From Clostridia bacterium (GTDB lineage: Bacteria > Bacillota > Clostridia > Christensenellales > UBA1242): a stretch of DNA of 64,000 bases. The stretch is taken from positions 62,001 to 126,000 of the forward strand of contig CAAGDD010000004.1 of the NCBI GenBank assembly GCA_900768545.1, in the 5' to 3' direction. The notes under the pieces are model-generated. The model was not told the DNA's origin and made no database searches. It was given only the letters and a program-made list of their open reading frames with translations. How positions within the stretch are numbered: position 1 is the stretch's first letter; each line of letters opens with the position of its first letter. Position numbers and translations under genes: made by a program. Shown piece by piece: positions 1 to 7,834 of the stretch.

Positions 1-243
1 GATATTTTTGCAAGGGACAAAACAAAAACCCCACTTTATAAACGCATTTTGAAAGAAGAAAAAGTTTTGCCAGAAGAAGTTTTGGTGATTGGAAACAACG
101 CTCGCACAGATTTAGAGCCTGCTCAAAAACTTGGAATGAAAACTTTTCTTTTTGAAAGATCTTTTGAAAAACTTTATGACTTTTTGTCAAAACAAAATGT
201 TTTGGAAAATTCGAAAATTGAAGAAAATGAAAGAGAAAAATAA
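1..243 (+). CDS. HAD-family hydrolase, C-terminal fragment
   Basis: Only the last 80 codons are in the window; the reading frame is open from base 1, so the 5' end lies upstream. The segment VIGNNARTDLEPAQKLGMKT at about residues 29-48 of the fragment matches HAD motif IV, where an acidic residue helps bind Mg2+ and is followed by a small-residue turn and a short strand. A lysine-rich stretch upstream of it fits motif III. HAD enzymes are mostly phosphatases acting on small phosphorylated metabolites; the substrate cannot be told from this fragment. The Glu/Lys-rich tail after residue 65 is not diagnostic. The next gene has its own promoter, so no operon link is seen. Confidence 0.7.
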   Translation, partial: DIFARDKTKTPLYKRILKEEKVLPEEVLVIGNNARTDLEPAQKLGMKTFLFERSFEKLYDFLSKQNVLENSKIEENEREK

Positions 244-436
244 AAACAAACGAAAGGCTTTGCTTAAATTGCATAGTCTTTTTTTGATTTGTTTGCAGTT
301 TTTTATAAAATTGTTGTTATCAAAATGATGGCTATTATTTTTAAAACAATATAAAAATATGTTTAAGAAGTGTATTTTTAAGATTTCCAAAAGTGCGGGC
401 TGTGACAGACCATTTAAAATTGTTTGATTTCGACGT
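244..436. other. Intergenic region without recognised gene
   Basis: This AT-rich stretch between the HAD fragment and the ABC-F promoter has no open reading frame with a ribosome binding site on either strand and no strong hairpin followed by a T run. I see no recognisable feature in it. Confidence 0.5.
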
Positions 437-465
437 TTGACAAGTTTGAAAATATGTTATATAAT
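437..465 (+). promoter_or_regulatory. Consensus sigma-A promoter of the ABC-F gene
   Basis: TTGACA (437-442) and TATAAT (460-465) are both perfect and 17 bases apart. The predicted start is near 472, which is the ATG of a 9-codon leader ORF. Confidence 0.85.
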
Positions 466-471
466 CAAAAT

Positions 472-501
472 ATGAGGTATCATTCTGTCATCATGTACTA
501 A
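472..501 (+). CDS. Putative 9-aa leader peptide of the ABC-F attenuator
   Basis: The ORF reads MRYHSVIMY and stops at TAA 499-501. Its ATG is 6 bases after the perfect -10 box, so the transcript should begin at or next to the start codon. Seven other genes in the window show the same -10 to ATG spacing, which supports real translation. The ORF ends 14 bases before a terminator-like hairpin and 69 bases before the ABC-F start. That is the usual layout of translation-dependent attenuators controlling antibiotic-responsive ABC-F and Erm genes. The inducing drug cannot be inferred. Too short for coding statistics. Confidence 0.5.
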   Translation: MRYHSVIMY

Positions 502-515
502 AAACGCTGGGATAG

Positions 516-543
516 TGTTGTGCGTGTCACAACATAGTTTTTT
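516..543 (+). terminator. Attenuator hairpin upstream of the ABC-F gene
   Basis: TGTTGTG (516-522) pairs with CACAACA (528-534) around a 5-base loop and is followed by six T (538-543). It lies inside the 5' leader, between promoter and start codon, so it should stop transcription unless a ribosome stalled on the leader prevents folding. A second pairing, GCTG 506-509 with CAGC 545-548, spans the hairpin and may be part of an alternative fold. Confidence 0.6.
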
Positions 544-570
544 GCAGCAATATATTTTTGGAGAACAGAT

Positions 571-2217
571 ATGATTATTTTAGATGTAAACAAAGTGTCC
601 AAAAATTTTGGATTTGGACAGCTTTTTGAAAATATTTCTTTTTCGCTAAATGAAGGCGAAACAATTTCAGTTGTTGGACCAAACGGGTGCGGCAAGTCAA
701 CACTTTTGAAGTTGATCGCCGGCATTGAGCGTCTTGACAGTGGAACAATAAATATAAAAAAAGATGCGAAGGTCGCTTATTTGGATCAGACCAGTTCGAG
801 CATCAAAGATGATAGAAAAGTTTATGAGATATTAAAAGACGCTTTTTCAAATTTAAATCAAATGGAAGAGCGACTGAGTTTTTTGCAGTCAAAATTAAAC
901 GAAAATTTGAGTGAAGACGAATATAATCAAACTTTGCAAAGATATTGCAGTTTGCTTGAAAAGTTTTCTCTTGAAGGCGGCTATGATATTGATGTAAACA
1001 TCAGCGTGGTCGCGCAGGGATTGAAAATTGGCAAAGATTTGCTTGAAAAACCTTACACAAATTTGTCGGGCGGTGAAAAAACTCTCGTGTCGTTGGCAAG
1101 AGAACTTTTGCGAAAGCCAGACTTGTTTTTGCTTGATGAACCGACAAACCATTTGGATATTGAGCGAATCGAGTGGCTTGAAAATTATATAAAATCATTC
1201 AAGGGTGCGGCGGTCATTGTTTCACACGATAGATATTTTTTGGACAGAATGTCAAACAAGATTTTGTCGCTTGATGGAAACAAGCCAAAAATTTATGCGA
1301 CCAATTATTCGGGATATTTGAAAGAGCGAGAGCGCGATTTTGAAGCGCAAATGGCTGAATACAAAGACCAGCAAGAAGTGATGAAAAGGCTTGAAACACA
1401 GATCAAATATTTTGCCGAAAGGGGAATGGCGACAAATAGTTCGTCTTTGTGTGACCGAGCACATTCTTTGCAGACCCAACTTGACCGAATGAAGAAAAAT
1501 GCAGTTGAAAAGCCTAGACGGGCGAAAAAACTTGATGTTGATTTTGACAGACTTCGAAAGTCGAGTAAGCGCGTGATCGAAGCGAAAGACCTTTCGGTTA
1601 GTGTGCCAAACGGAAAAACAATTTTGGACAAAATTAATTTGCATATATGTGCAGGTGAAAGGGTGACGATTATCGGCGCAAACGGAAGCGGCAAATCGAC
1701 TTTTTTGAAGACTGTGATGAATGTTCAAGATTTGCCGATTAGCGGCGAACTTTTTGTTGGTCCGAGCGTCAAAATTGGATATCTTCCACAGATTATCGAG
1801 TTTGAAAATGAAGACCAAAAACTTTTGGATTGTTTTAGAGAAGAAACGTGCGTGCACGAAGAAACCGCGCGAAAGATTTTGGCAAACTTCCAATTTTATA
1901 AAGATGATGTCGACAAAAAAGTCAAAAATTTGTCTGGTGGCGAAAAAATAAGGGTGAAACTTGCGCTTTTGTTGCAACAAAAAATAAATACGCTCATCTT
2001 TGACGAGCCGACAAACCATATTGATATTCCAACCAAAGAAGTGCTCGAAGATGCACTTGAAAAGTTTGATGGAACGCTGATATTTGTCAGTCACGACAGA
2101 TATTTTATAAACAAGTTTGCAGACCGAACAATTGAGTTTGAAAATGGTCACGCGACTTCATATTTGGGCGGCTATGATTATTATAAAGCCGAAAAAACAA
2201 AAAAGAAGAATGTTTAG
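571..2217 (+). CDS. ABC-F family ATPase, possible ribosome-protection factor
   Basis: A 548-residue protein with two ABC domains and no membrane segment, the hallmark of ABC-F translation factors. Domain 1 has Walker A GPNGCGKST (36-44), signature LSGGEK (165-170) and a Walker B ending LLDEP (187-191). Domain 2 has GANGSGKST (369-377), LSGGEK (454-459) and LIFDEPTNHID (about 475-485). The charged linker of about 250-330 is where ABC-F proteins contact the P-site tRNA. Members either rescue stalled ribosomes (EttA, Uup, YfmR types) or displace antibiotics (Vga, Msr, OptrA, CplR types). The leader ORF plus attenuator hairpin favours a drug-protection role, but sequence alone does not prove it. 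Start ATG 571 follows GGAGAA at 560-565. Confidence 0.9.
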   Translation: MIILDVNKVSKNFGFGQLFENISFSLNEGETISVVGPNGCGKSTLLKLIAGIERLDSGTINIKKDAKVAYLDQTSSSIKDDRKVYEILKDAFSNLNQMEERLSFLQSKLNENLSEDEYNQTLQRYCSLLEKFSLEGGYDIDVNISVVAQGLKIGKDLLEKPYTNLSGGEKTLVSLARELLRKPDLFLLDEPTNHLDIERIEWLENYIKSFKGAAVIVSHDRYFLDRMSNKILSLDGNKPKIYATNYSGYLKERERDFEAQMAEYKDQQEVMKRLETQIKYFAERGMATNSSSLCDRAHSLQTQLDRMKKNAVEKPRRAKKLDVDFDRLRKSSKRVIEAKDLSVSVPNGKTILDKINLHICAGERVTIIGANGSGKSTFLKTVMNVQDLPISGELFVGPSVKIGYLPQIIEFENEDQKLLDCFREETCVHEETARKILANFQFYKDDVDKKVKNLSGGEKIRVKLALLLQQKINTLIFDEPTNHIDIPTKEVLEDALEKFDGTLIFVSHDRYFINKFADRTIEFENGHATSYLGGYDYYKAEKTKKKNV

Positions 2218-2240
2218 TCAACAATTTTTGAAACAAATAC

Positions 2241-2270
2241 AAAAAGGAACATTTCATTGTTTCCTTTTTT
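2241..2270 (+). terminator. Intrinsic terminator after the ABC-F gene
   Basis: AAAAAGGAAC (2241-2250) pairs, with one bulge, with GTTTCCTTTTT (2259-2269) and runs into a T tract. Confidence 0.7.
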
Positions 2271-2302
2271 ATTGTATAAGTTTTAAAACTATCAATCTTT
2301 AT

Positions 2303-2331
2303 TTGCTCCAAATAGCAAAATATGATAACAT
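2303..2331 (+). promoter_or_regulatory. Candidate promoter giving a leaderless protease mRNA
   Basis: TTGCTC (2303-2308), 17 bases, then TAACAT (2326-2331) preceded by the extended -10 dinucleotide TG at 2323-2324. The ATG at 2338 is exactly 6 bases beyond and has no ribosome binding site. Confidence 0.45.
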
Positions 2332-2337
2332 TGAATT

Positions 2338-4281
2338 ATGAAAAGATGTCTTGAAAGGCTGAAAACGAAAATAATTGTTGTTTCAGCAATATTAATCTTG
2401 CTTTTGTCATGTTTTACAACCATAATGAATCATGATATTGTTTTTGCTAACCCGACATTTAATGTAATGGCACTTAACACGCTAAGTATTGATGAAATTG
2501 CTAGTCAAGAGAAATATAATAGTTGCGATTATGATATCGTGACCCCAAATCTTGACCAAGGAAGCACCAATATTTGCTGGGCTTATGCAACTGCAAGTGC
2601 GTCCGAGACATCAGTTTTAAAAGATAAGTTGGACAATAACACAAAAGACACTCTGCGTTTTTCTCCAAAACAAATTGCATATAGAACACACAATAGAGAC
2701 TCCGACCCACTTGGAAACACTACTGGCGTTTATTCAAATGATAAATGGAATGTAACAGGAAGTTCGTATAACACATTTTTGATGTTGTCACAATGGTGTG
2801 CACCTGTAAATGGAAGCGTTTCTGCAAAATCTGACGCCTATGAAAACAATCTATATCGGCTATTAGACGCCGAACAAATTGACTTGTACTCAACTGGGTC
2901 ATACAGAATAGCAGAAATAAAAAAAGCAATTGTAAAATATGGCGCAATAACCGGGTCATATTATAACGCTCGAGAAGTAAGTTACTACAACACAAAAGGT
3001 GAAACTCGTGATGGAATTTCTCATGCAATGACTATAGTTGGGTGGGACGATACAATTCCAGCAAGCAATTTCCAGCCAAAAACCGCTAGCCAAAATGGTG
3101 GTTGGATAATTAAAAACAGTTATAACTCTCTTCCTTACTTTTACCTCTCTTATGATAGTGCAGTTGGTAACACTTGCGGGTTTAAATATGCAAACAGGTC
3201 GGAATTTGATTTTAACTATTTTTACGACAATGTCATAGACGCACCGATGCGAAGTGAGGACAATTCAAAATGCGTTGCAAATGTGTTTATGGCAAAGAAA
3301 AGCGATAACACTCATAACGAATATGTGAAAGCGGTTAATGTGGCAACTTATGGATATAACTTAACCTGCAAAGTTCAAGTTTACACCAACTTAACTGACC
3401 CCAAAAACCCGGAAAGCGGAACATTGTCTGCCAGCGGTGAGCGAGTTTTGGATTATGGCGGGTATCACACGATTATGCTAAATAATTTGGCAAAAATTGA
3501 TAACGGCACATACTACTCTGTTGTTGTAAACATCAGTAGCAATAGTGGCAAAAGTGCGTATATTCTATACTCACTTAATTCAAGTGAAAACACACATTTC
3601 AAATCTTCTTATGGTTGGAATAGCATAGGTTATGCTGGAAGAATAAAAGCATATACAGTTTTGCAAGAAAATGAAGGAATTGAACAAAAGGTTGACATTT
3701 CTTCTGTTCAACATAGCAACGTTTCCCCTATTTCTTTTACCGGTCAAGAAGTTTGTCCAAAGGTAAATTTAACCCTAAATTCACAAATTTTAATTGAGAA
3801 TATAGATTTTACCATCTCTTACAAAAACAACATAAATGTTGGCATCGCTAAAATTACAATAACTGGAATGGGAAATTACACTGGAAGTTTAATTTTAGAG
3901 TTTGAAATTTTGCCGATTGATGTGCCAATAAAACCCCCTAGTGAAATGAAAATTCCTAGCAATGCAACAACCTTGTCTGATATCAGTTTGCCTACTGGTT
4001 GGCAATGGGAAGATTCAAATTTGTTTGTGGATAATTTAATGAGTGCAACTGCAATCTATGTGGGCGAAAACAAGGATAATTACAAAAGAACTACAATGGT
4101 AATAACTTTACAAAAAGAAGAATTCGTTAATCCAACTCCTGATGATCCGAATAATAATCTGAAGCAAAGCCGTTCTGACAATATTCAAACAATAATAATT
4201 TCAGTTATTATAGGGGTGGCTTTTATATTAACCTTTTCTCTGCTTGTCACAAAAACAAGGAAAAAGAAAAAAATAATTTAA
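2338..4281 (+). CDS. Surface-anchored C1 (papain-like) cysteine protease
   Basis: 647 residues. A hydrophobic segment at about 11-30 acts as signal peptide or anchor. The C1 peptidase domain follows: oxyanion Gln74 and nucleophile Cys80 in DQGSTNICWAYAT, His229 in SHAMTIVGWDD and Asn260 in GGWIIKNSY, so all catalytic residues are present. Residues about 290-400 resemble the lectin-like domain often attached to bacterial C1 peptidases. Two Ig-like or YDG-type beta modules follow (about 450-600). The tail is a transmembrane helix (about 617-640) with a basic end, so the protease should face outward, tethered at the C-terminus. No neighbour shares an operon with it. The substrate is unknown. The start codon lacks a ribosome binding site and appears leaderless. 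Confidence 0.85.
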   Translation: MKRCLERLKTKIIVVSAILILLLSCFTTIMNHDIVFANPTFNVMALNTLSIDEIASQEKYNSCDYDIVTPNLDQGSTNICWAYATASASETSVLKDKLDNNTKDTLRFSPKQIAYRTHNRDSDPLGNTTGVYSNDKWNVTGSSYNTFLMLSQWCAPVNGSVSAKSDAYENNLYRLLDAEQIDLYSTGSYRIAEIKKAIVKYGAITGSYYNAREVSYYNTKGETRDGISHAMTIVGWDDTIPASNFQPKTASQNGGWIIKNSYNSLPYFYLSYDSAVGNTCGFKYANRSEFDFNYFYDNVIDAPMRSEDNSKCVANVFMAKKSDNTHNEYVKAVNVATYGYNLTCKVQVYTNLTDPKNPESGTLSASGERVLDYGGYHTIMLNNLAKIDNGTYYSVVVNISSNSGKSAYILYSLNSSENTHFKSSYGWNSIGYAGRIKAYTVLQENEGIEQKVDISSVQHSNVSPISFTGQEVCPKVNLTLNSQILIENIDFTISYKNNINVGIAKITITGMGNYTGSLILEFEILPIDVPIKPPSEMKIPSNATTLSDISLPTGWQWEDSNLFVDNLMSATAIYVGENKDNYKRTTMVITLQKEEFVNPTPDDPNNNLKQSRSDNIQTIIISVIIGVAFILTFSLLVTKTRKKKKII

Positions 4282-4578
4282 CACATTAGATTAATTGAGA
4301 GACTTGCCTTAATTATTTTTTTGACAAGCATTCATGATATTGAATGAATAATTTTAATGAAAAATAAAGGAAATTTACATTGCCTCTATTTTTTGTTCTG
4401 CTAGTTTCAAAAGCGCTAGTCTTTAGTTCTTCTTTTTATTTTTGATTTATATTTTGATTGATAAGTTCAACAAATTTTGTCAAAAGCAAATTTTGCTTTT
4501 TGATATCTATTCGTGAAATTTATTAGATTAAAAAAAACACTGTCTGCCTATTTTATAAAGGTTCGACAATGTCTCTAT
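4282..4578. other. Intergenic region between the protease and tRNA-Glu
   Basis: No gene is seen. A palindrome around 4474-4503 (CAAAAGCAAA against its complement) could serve as a terminator for the leftward-transcribed tRNA. A weaker inverted repeat near 4289-4315 followed by T may end the protease transcript. Confidence 0.4.
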
Positions 4579-4653
4579 TGGTAGTCCTAAGGGGAATCGA
4601 ACCCCTGATTCCGCCGTGAGAGGGCGGCGTCTTAACCGCTTGACCATAGGACC
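4579..4653 (-). tRNA. tRNA-Glu (anticodon CTC)
   Basis: Read on the minus strand, the acceptor GGTCCTA pairs with TAGGACT (one G-T pair). The D arm contains GGTCAAGCGGTTAAGAC, the anticodon stem CCGCC/GGCGG closes the loop CTCTCAC with anticodon CTC, and the T arm is GGGGTTCGATTCCCC. Discriminator A and an encoded CCA end at 4579. The cloverleaf is complete. Confidence 0.93.
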
Positions 4654-4841
4654 ATATTTTTTATAAGTGGTGCGCATATGTGATATTGTGTTTTTTTTAG
4701 AAAGTTTTTCACCAAATCGTCACTCGCAAACAATAATATCATTTTTTTTTGAAAAAAGCAATAAATTTTTAAAAATTGATTAGTTTATTTAAAAATATGA
4801 TATTTTTGACCATATTTATTTAAAAAATTTTAATGATTTGC

Positions 4842-4870
4842 TTGTTTATTTTTAAAAATTGTGTTATTAT
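4842..4870 (+). promoter_or_regulatory. Promoter of the marR-acyltransferase pair
   Basis: TTGTTT (4842-4847), 17 bases, TATTAT (4865-4870) with an extended TG at 4862-4863. It gives a leader of about 20 bases before the ribosome binding site AAAGGAA. The surrounding AT-rich tracts could hold an operator for the MarR protein, but no clear palindrome stands out. Confidence 0.55.
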
Positions 4871-4896
4871 TTCACAATAAAAGGAACTCGGAAAAA

Positions 4897-5328
4897 ATGA
4901 AGCTTAAAAAGGCAGTCAACAAATTTTACAACAAAGTAAAATTGATTATTTATAAAAACATTTTTGAAAGAATTTACGACAAAGAAGAAGTGATTTCGAC
5001 TTCTGAATATTTCTGTCTTGAATGTATTTATTTGATGGGAAATCCTACGATTACACAATTTGCTGATTTTATGGAAATTTCTGCTCCAAATGCGACTTAC
5101 AGAGTAAAACAACTTATCAAAAAAGGTTTTATCACAAAAGAACGCTCGGCGCATGACGGAAGAGAATATTGTCTTATTCCTACTCAAAAGTTTTTTGATT
5201 TTTATGAAAACAAAGATGATTATGTTTTGATCAACAAAATGAAAGAAAATTTTACCAAAAAAGAATGCAAGAAGATTGACAAAATTATGAAGATTTTGAC
5301 CGAACAAATCGAGCCAGAAAGTGTATAA
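4897..5328 (+). CDS. MarR-family transcriptional regulator
   Basis: 143 residues with a MarR winged helix-turn-helix: helices around STSEYFCLECIYLMG and ITQFADFMEIS, recognition helix ISAPNATYRVKQLIKKGF, and wing ERSAHDGREYCLIPT. The start at 4897 is chosen because AAAGGAAC lies 10-17 bases upstream. MarR proteins bind palindromes as dimers and usually control their own or adjacent genes. Only about 30 bases separate it from a PlsC-type acyltransferase on the same strand, so it may regulate membrane phospholipid synthesis, by analogy with FabT-type MarR regulators of fatty acid genes. That link is inferred from position only. Confidence 0.8.
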   Translation: MKLKKAVNKFYNKVKLIIYKNIFERIYDKEEVISTSEYFCLECIYLMGNPTITQFADFMEISAPNATYRVKQLIKKGFITKERSAHDGREYCLIPTQKFFDFYENKDDYVLINKMKENFTKKECKKIDKIMKILTEQIEPESV

Positions 5329-5361
5329 AAAAAATTCTAATTTATTGCTTAGGAGAACTTG

Positions 5362-6174
5362 ATGATCGACAGAGATGGCATTGAAAGACCAGACAGATTT
5401 GACCAACACATGCGACCTATTTCTCATGACAAAAGAAAGGTCAAGTTTGACGAAAATTATAGTTTTAGACCACGCAACATTTTCTTTAGAATGTGGGCGG
5501 TCTTTTTTCGTGCCTTTGTTATCTGTGTGTTGAATCCTATTTTTTATTTTAAATATGGAATGAAAGTATATGGAAAGCAAAACATTAAAAAACTTCGCAA
5601 AAAAGGCTTTATCATCACTTGCAATCACGTTTTTATTTTTGACGACCTTGGCATTGGAGTAAATGTTTTCCCTTTTAGAAAAATTTACTTCGGGGCGCTT
5701 GATCGAAGTGTTAAAAGGCCTTGCGTTGGATTTTATTTGCGTTCGCTTGGCGGAATTCCTATTCCAAGAGAAAGTTTGTCTGGAATGAAAAAGTTTAACG
5801 AAGATGTTGGATATCTTTTGAAGAAAAACAAACCTGTTTTGATTGATCCGGAAGGTTCACTTTGGCCATATTATCGTGACATTCGTCCTTTCAAACGCGG
5901 AGCATTTTCACTCGCAGTGAAAAACGATGTGCCAGTTTTGCCAATGGTGGTTACTTTTAAAAGAAAAAGAAAGCGCAATGGCGAACTCAAACGCAGAAAA
6001 AACGGAAGTTATGTTTACAAAGTTTTCTACACTGCTTGTGAACCTATTTATGCAGATAAATCGATTGAAGATGAAAGATCTCGAATTGAAGACTTGCTCA
6101 AAAAGACTTATGATGTGACTGAAAAAACAGCAAGAGAATTTTATGAAAGTCAAGATTGCGGATTTGACAACTAG
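5362..6174 (+). CDS. PlsC-like 1-acylglycerol-3-phosphate acyltransferase
   Basis: 270 residues. It carries the LPLAT catalytic motif HX4D as NHVFIFDD, a second block with GALDRSVKRPCVGF and GGIPIPRES, and the glycerophosphate-binding motif as DPEGSLWP. A hydrophobic stretch near residues 45-65 (FFRAFVICVLNPIFYF) fits membrane association. The family transfers an acyl chain to lysophosphatidate or related lipids at the inner membrane face. ATG 5362 is preferred over TTG 5359 because it lies 6 bases after AGGAGA (5351-5356). It follows the MarR gene as a likely two-gene operon. The stop codon TAG 6172-6174 abuts a palindromic element that contains a terminator-like hairpin. PlsC itself versus another family member is undecided. 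Confidence 0.8.
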   Translation: MIDRDGIERPDRFDQHMRPISHDKRKVKFDENYSFRPRNIFFRMWAVFFRAFVICVLNPIFYFKYGMKVYGKQNIKKLRKKGFIITCNHVFIFDDLGIGVNVFPFRKIYFGALDRSVKRPCVGFYLRSLGGIPIPRESLSGMKKFNEDVGYLLKKNKPVLIDPEGSLWPYYRDIRPFKRGAFSLAVKNDVPVLPMVVTFKRKRKRNGELKRRKNGSYVYKVFYTACEPIYADKSIEDERSRIEDLLKKTYDVTEKTAREFYESQDCGFDN

Positions 6175-6303
6175 GGGCGAAAAGCCATCGCGAAGCGATG
6201 AGCCTTGAAGCGAAAAAAATGAAGTCGAAAGACCTCATTTTTTTTGTTGCTTCAAGGCCATTATAATTTTGCGCTTCCCACAAAATTATAAGCTTTTCGC
6301 CCC
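6174..6303. repeat. Three-armed palindromic element A
   Basis: The perfect 12-bp terminal inverted repeat GGGGCGAAAAGC (6174-6185) pairs with 6292-6303. Inside: arm 1 CATCGC-GAA-GCGATG (6186-6200); arm 2 stem GCCTTGAAGC (6202-6211) with 6249-6258, enclosing a hairpin with GAAA loop and eight T; arm 3 TTATAATTTTG (6261-6271) with 6281-6291. It begins on the last base of the acyltransferase stop codon and separates two convergent genes. Confidence 0.9.
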
Positions 6304-6307
6304 ATTA

Positions 6308-6979
6308 TCAAAACTTCAAAATAACATAAAACAAAATTGAAACAAATTGTAAAATGCTTCCAAAAAGCACAAATAAGTGAAATATGCTATGAATGTATCT
6401 TACTTTTCTGCCAAAACAGAAAAACACCGCACCGACCGTGTAAGATATTCCGCCCGAAAGTAGCCACCAAAAGCCAGTCATACTCAAATATTGGGTGAGT
6501 GGAACAAACGCAATAATGATGCACCAGCCAAGCAAAATATACAAAACAAGTGAAGCGTTTTTCCATTTATACATATTAACCGCATTAAGCGTTATGCCCA
6601 AAATCGAAAGTCCCCAAACGATCGAAAAAATTGTGTATCCCCAAACAGGTGCGTTTGAAAGCGTGATAAGACAAAACGGAGTGTAAGTGCCAGCGATCAA
6701 CAAAAATATTGCACAATGATCCAAAATTCGAAAGACCTTTTTGGCGCGAACAGGACGCAAAAAGTGATAAATCGCACTCATTGTGTAGGCGATAATCATG
6801 CAAAAACCATAGATATACATGCTCAAGATTCCGACCCAGTCGCAATAAAGATGAGCAAACACAACACCCAAGACCAAAAAGATGACACCAAAGCCGCCAC
6901 CGACGATGTGAGTTACGGCATTGAAAATTTCTTCTCCACGAGTGAAACCTGGCAAGGCACTGTCATAAGTCTTTTTCAT
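6308..6979 (-). CDS. Hemolysin III / PAQR-type seven-helix membrane protein
   Basis: 223 residues with about seven hydrophobic helices. It has the conserved PAQR/HlyIII polar residues: S and H in AIYHFLRP, D and H in ILDHCAIFLLIAGTYTP, and the paired histidines of YIHSIFHLFV near the C-terminus. These cluster in a metal-binding site resembling that of adiponectin receptors. Bacterial members (YqfA, HlyIII) are of uncertain function, possibly membrane-lipid hydrolases; the haemolysin name is historical. A ribosome binding site (AGGAGC) precedes the start. The gene is convergent with the acyltransferase and separated from it by element A. Confidence 0.88.
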   Translation of the reverse strand: MKKTYDSALPGFTRGEEIFNAVTHIVGGGFGVIFLVLGVVFAHLYCDWVGILSMYIYGFCMIIAYTMSAIYHFLRPVRAKKVFRILDHCAIFLLIAGTYTPFCLITLSNAPVWGYTIFSIVWGLSILGITLNAVNMYKWKNASLVLYILLGWCIIIAFVPLTQYLSMTGFWWLLSGGISYTVGAVFFCFGRKVRYIHSIFHLFVLFGSILQFVSILFYVILKF

Positions 6980-7159
6980 ATTTCGCTCCTTTTGTGTTTT
7001 AATTATAAACTTTTCGATTTAAAAAGTAAAGCAAAATACTTAAAAAATTTTAAGTATTTTTTTGTAATATTTATTCTTGCCCAAAATCAAACAAAATAAA
7101 ATTTTGCACATATATTTATATGAAAATAACAAAAAATTGTTTAAATTTGAATGAAATTA

Positions 7160-7188
7160 TTGACTTTTGTCGCAAAAATGATTATTAT
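7160..7188 (+). promoter_or_regulatory. Sigma-A promoter of the membrane gene at 7210
   Basis: TTGACT (7160-7165), 17 bases, TATTAT (7183-7188). The predicted start near 7195 lies upstream of AAGGAG and the ATG at 7210, which argues against the longer reading frame beginning at 7120. Confidence 0.65.
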
Positions 7189-7209
7189 GTTTTTTATAAG
7201 GAGAAGCTT

Positions 7210-7752
7210 ATGGAAGAAAAAATTGAAAATGTTGAAAACAAAGAAGAAGCAGTTGTTGCCACAAGATCAAGAAGAAAACTCAAAAAGAGCAAAATCCCAT
7301 ATTGGGTTTTGTCAAACTTTGCGGGCGTTGTTGTTGGAATTGTAGCCCTTTTGGTTATGCAATTCACAGGCGGATTTGCAGGTCTTATCACTTTGGCAAG
7401 CGTTATCGCTATCACTGGAGCAGTTTGCGTAATGTGCACACCTTTTGTTGCAAAATCTTATTATAAAGATGTTGAAGCGATGTCTTATCCAGATGTTGCA
7501 GTTGTTTTGAATGGTGACAATTTCGAAATCGTAACTGACAAAATCGAAGTTGTAGCATTTGACCAAATCGAAAAAATTGTTGGAAATCCAGCAAGAAAGT
7601 TCACAAGCAATGGTTTTTACACAACAACTACTACATATTCTTATGGCGATTTGACAATCAAACTCAAAGACAAAAGAAAAATCAAACTTTCAAACATCGA
7701 AAACATCGTTTCAGTTGCCGAAAAAATGTGCGCATTGGCTGGTTTGAGATAA
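7210..7752 (+). CDS. Two-helix membrane protein of unknown function
   Basis: 180 residues from ATG 7210, which follows AAGGAG (7198-7203). A Lys/Arg-rich N-terminus (RSRRKLKKSK) precedes two adjacent helices at about 35-55 and 60-82. A soluble C-terminal domain of about 95 residues is predicted to be mostly beta strands, with a Thr/Tyr-rich turn (FYTTTTTYSYG). The arrangement recalls small membrane proteins with PH-like C-terminal domains, but I cannot name a family. It is monocistronic, with its own promoter and terminator. Confidence 0.7.
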   Translation: MEEKIENVENKEEAVVATRSRRKLKKSKIPYWVLSNFAGVVVGIVALLVMQFTGGFAGLITLASVIAITGAVCVMCTPFVAKSYYKDVEAMSYPDVAVVLNGDNFEIVTDKIEVVAFDQIEKIVGNPARKFTSNGFYTTTTTYSYGDLTIKLKDKRKIKLSNIENIVSVAEKMCALAGLR

Positions 7753-7760
7753 TTAAAACA

Positions 7761-7788
7761 AAAATGACTCGTTTGGGTCATTTTTTTT
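7761..7788 (+). terminator. Intrinsic terminator
   Basis: AAAATGAC (7761-7768) pairs with GTCATTTT (7777-7784), with eight T at 7781-7788. Confidence 0.8.
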
Positions 7789-7800
7789 GTTTTGTTTGGT

Positions 7801-7828
7801 TTGTTTTAAAACGATTTTGTGCTATAAT
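7801..7828 (+). promoter_or_regulatory. Promoter giving a leaderless engB mRNA
   Basis: TTGTTT (7801-7806), 16 bases, perfect TATAAT (7823-7828). The ATG at 7835 is 6 bases on, and no Shine-Dalgarno sequence could fit. Confidence 0.7.
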
Positions 7829-7834
7829 AAAACT

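Noticed and set aside
1252..2151. 299-codon open frame on the minus strand
   Set aside because: It lies entirely within the ABC-F gene, has no ribosome binding site and is rich in Phe, Lys, Ile and His as expected for an antisense shadow.
4867..5628. 253-codon open frame on the minus strand
   Set aside because: Antisense to the MarR and acyltransferase genes; low-complexity Phe/Lys composition and no domain.
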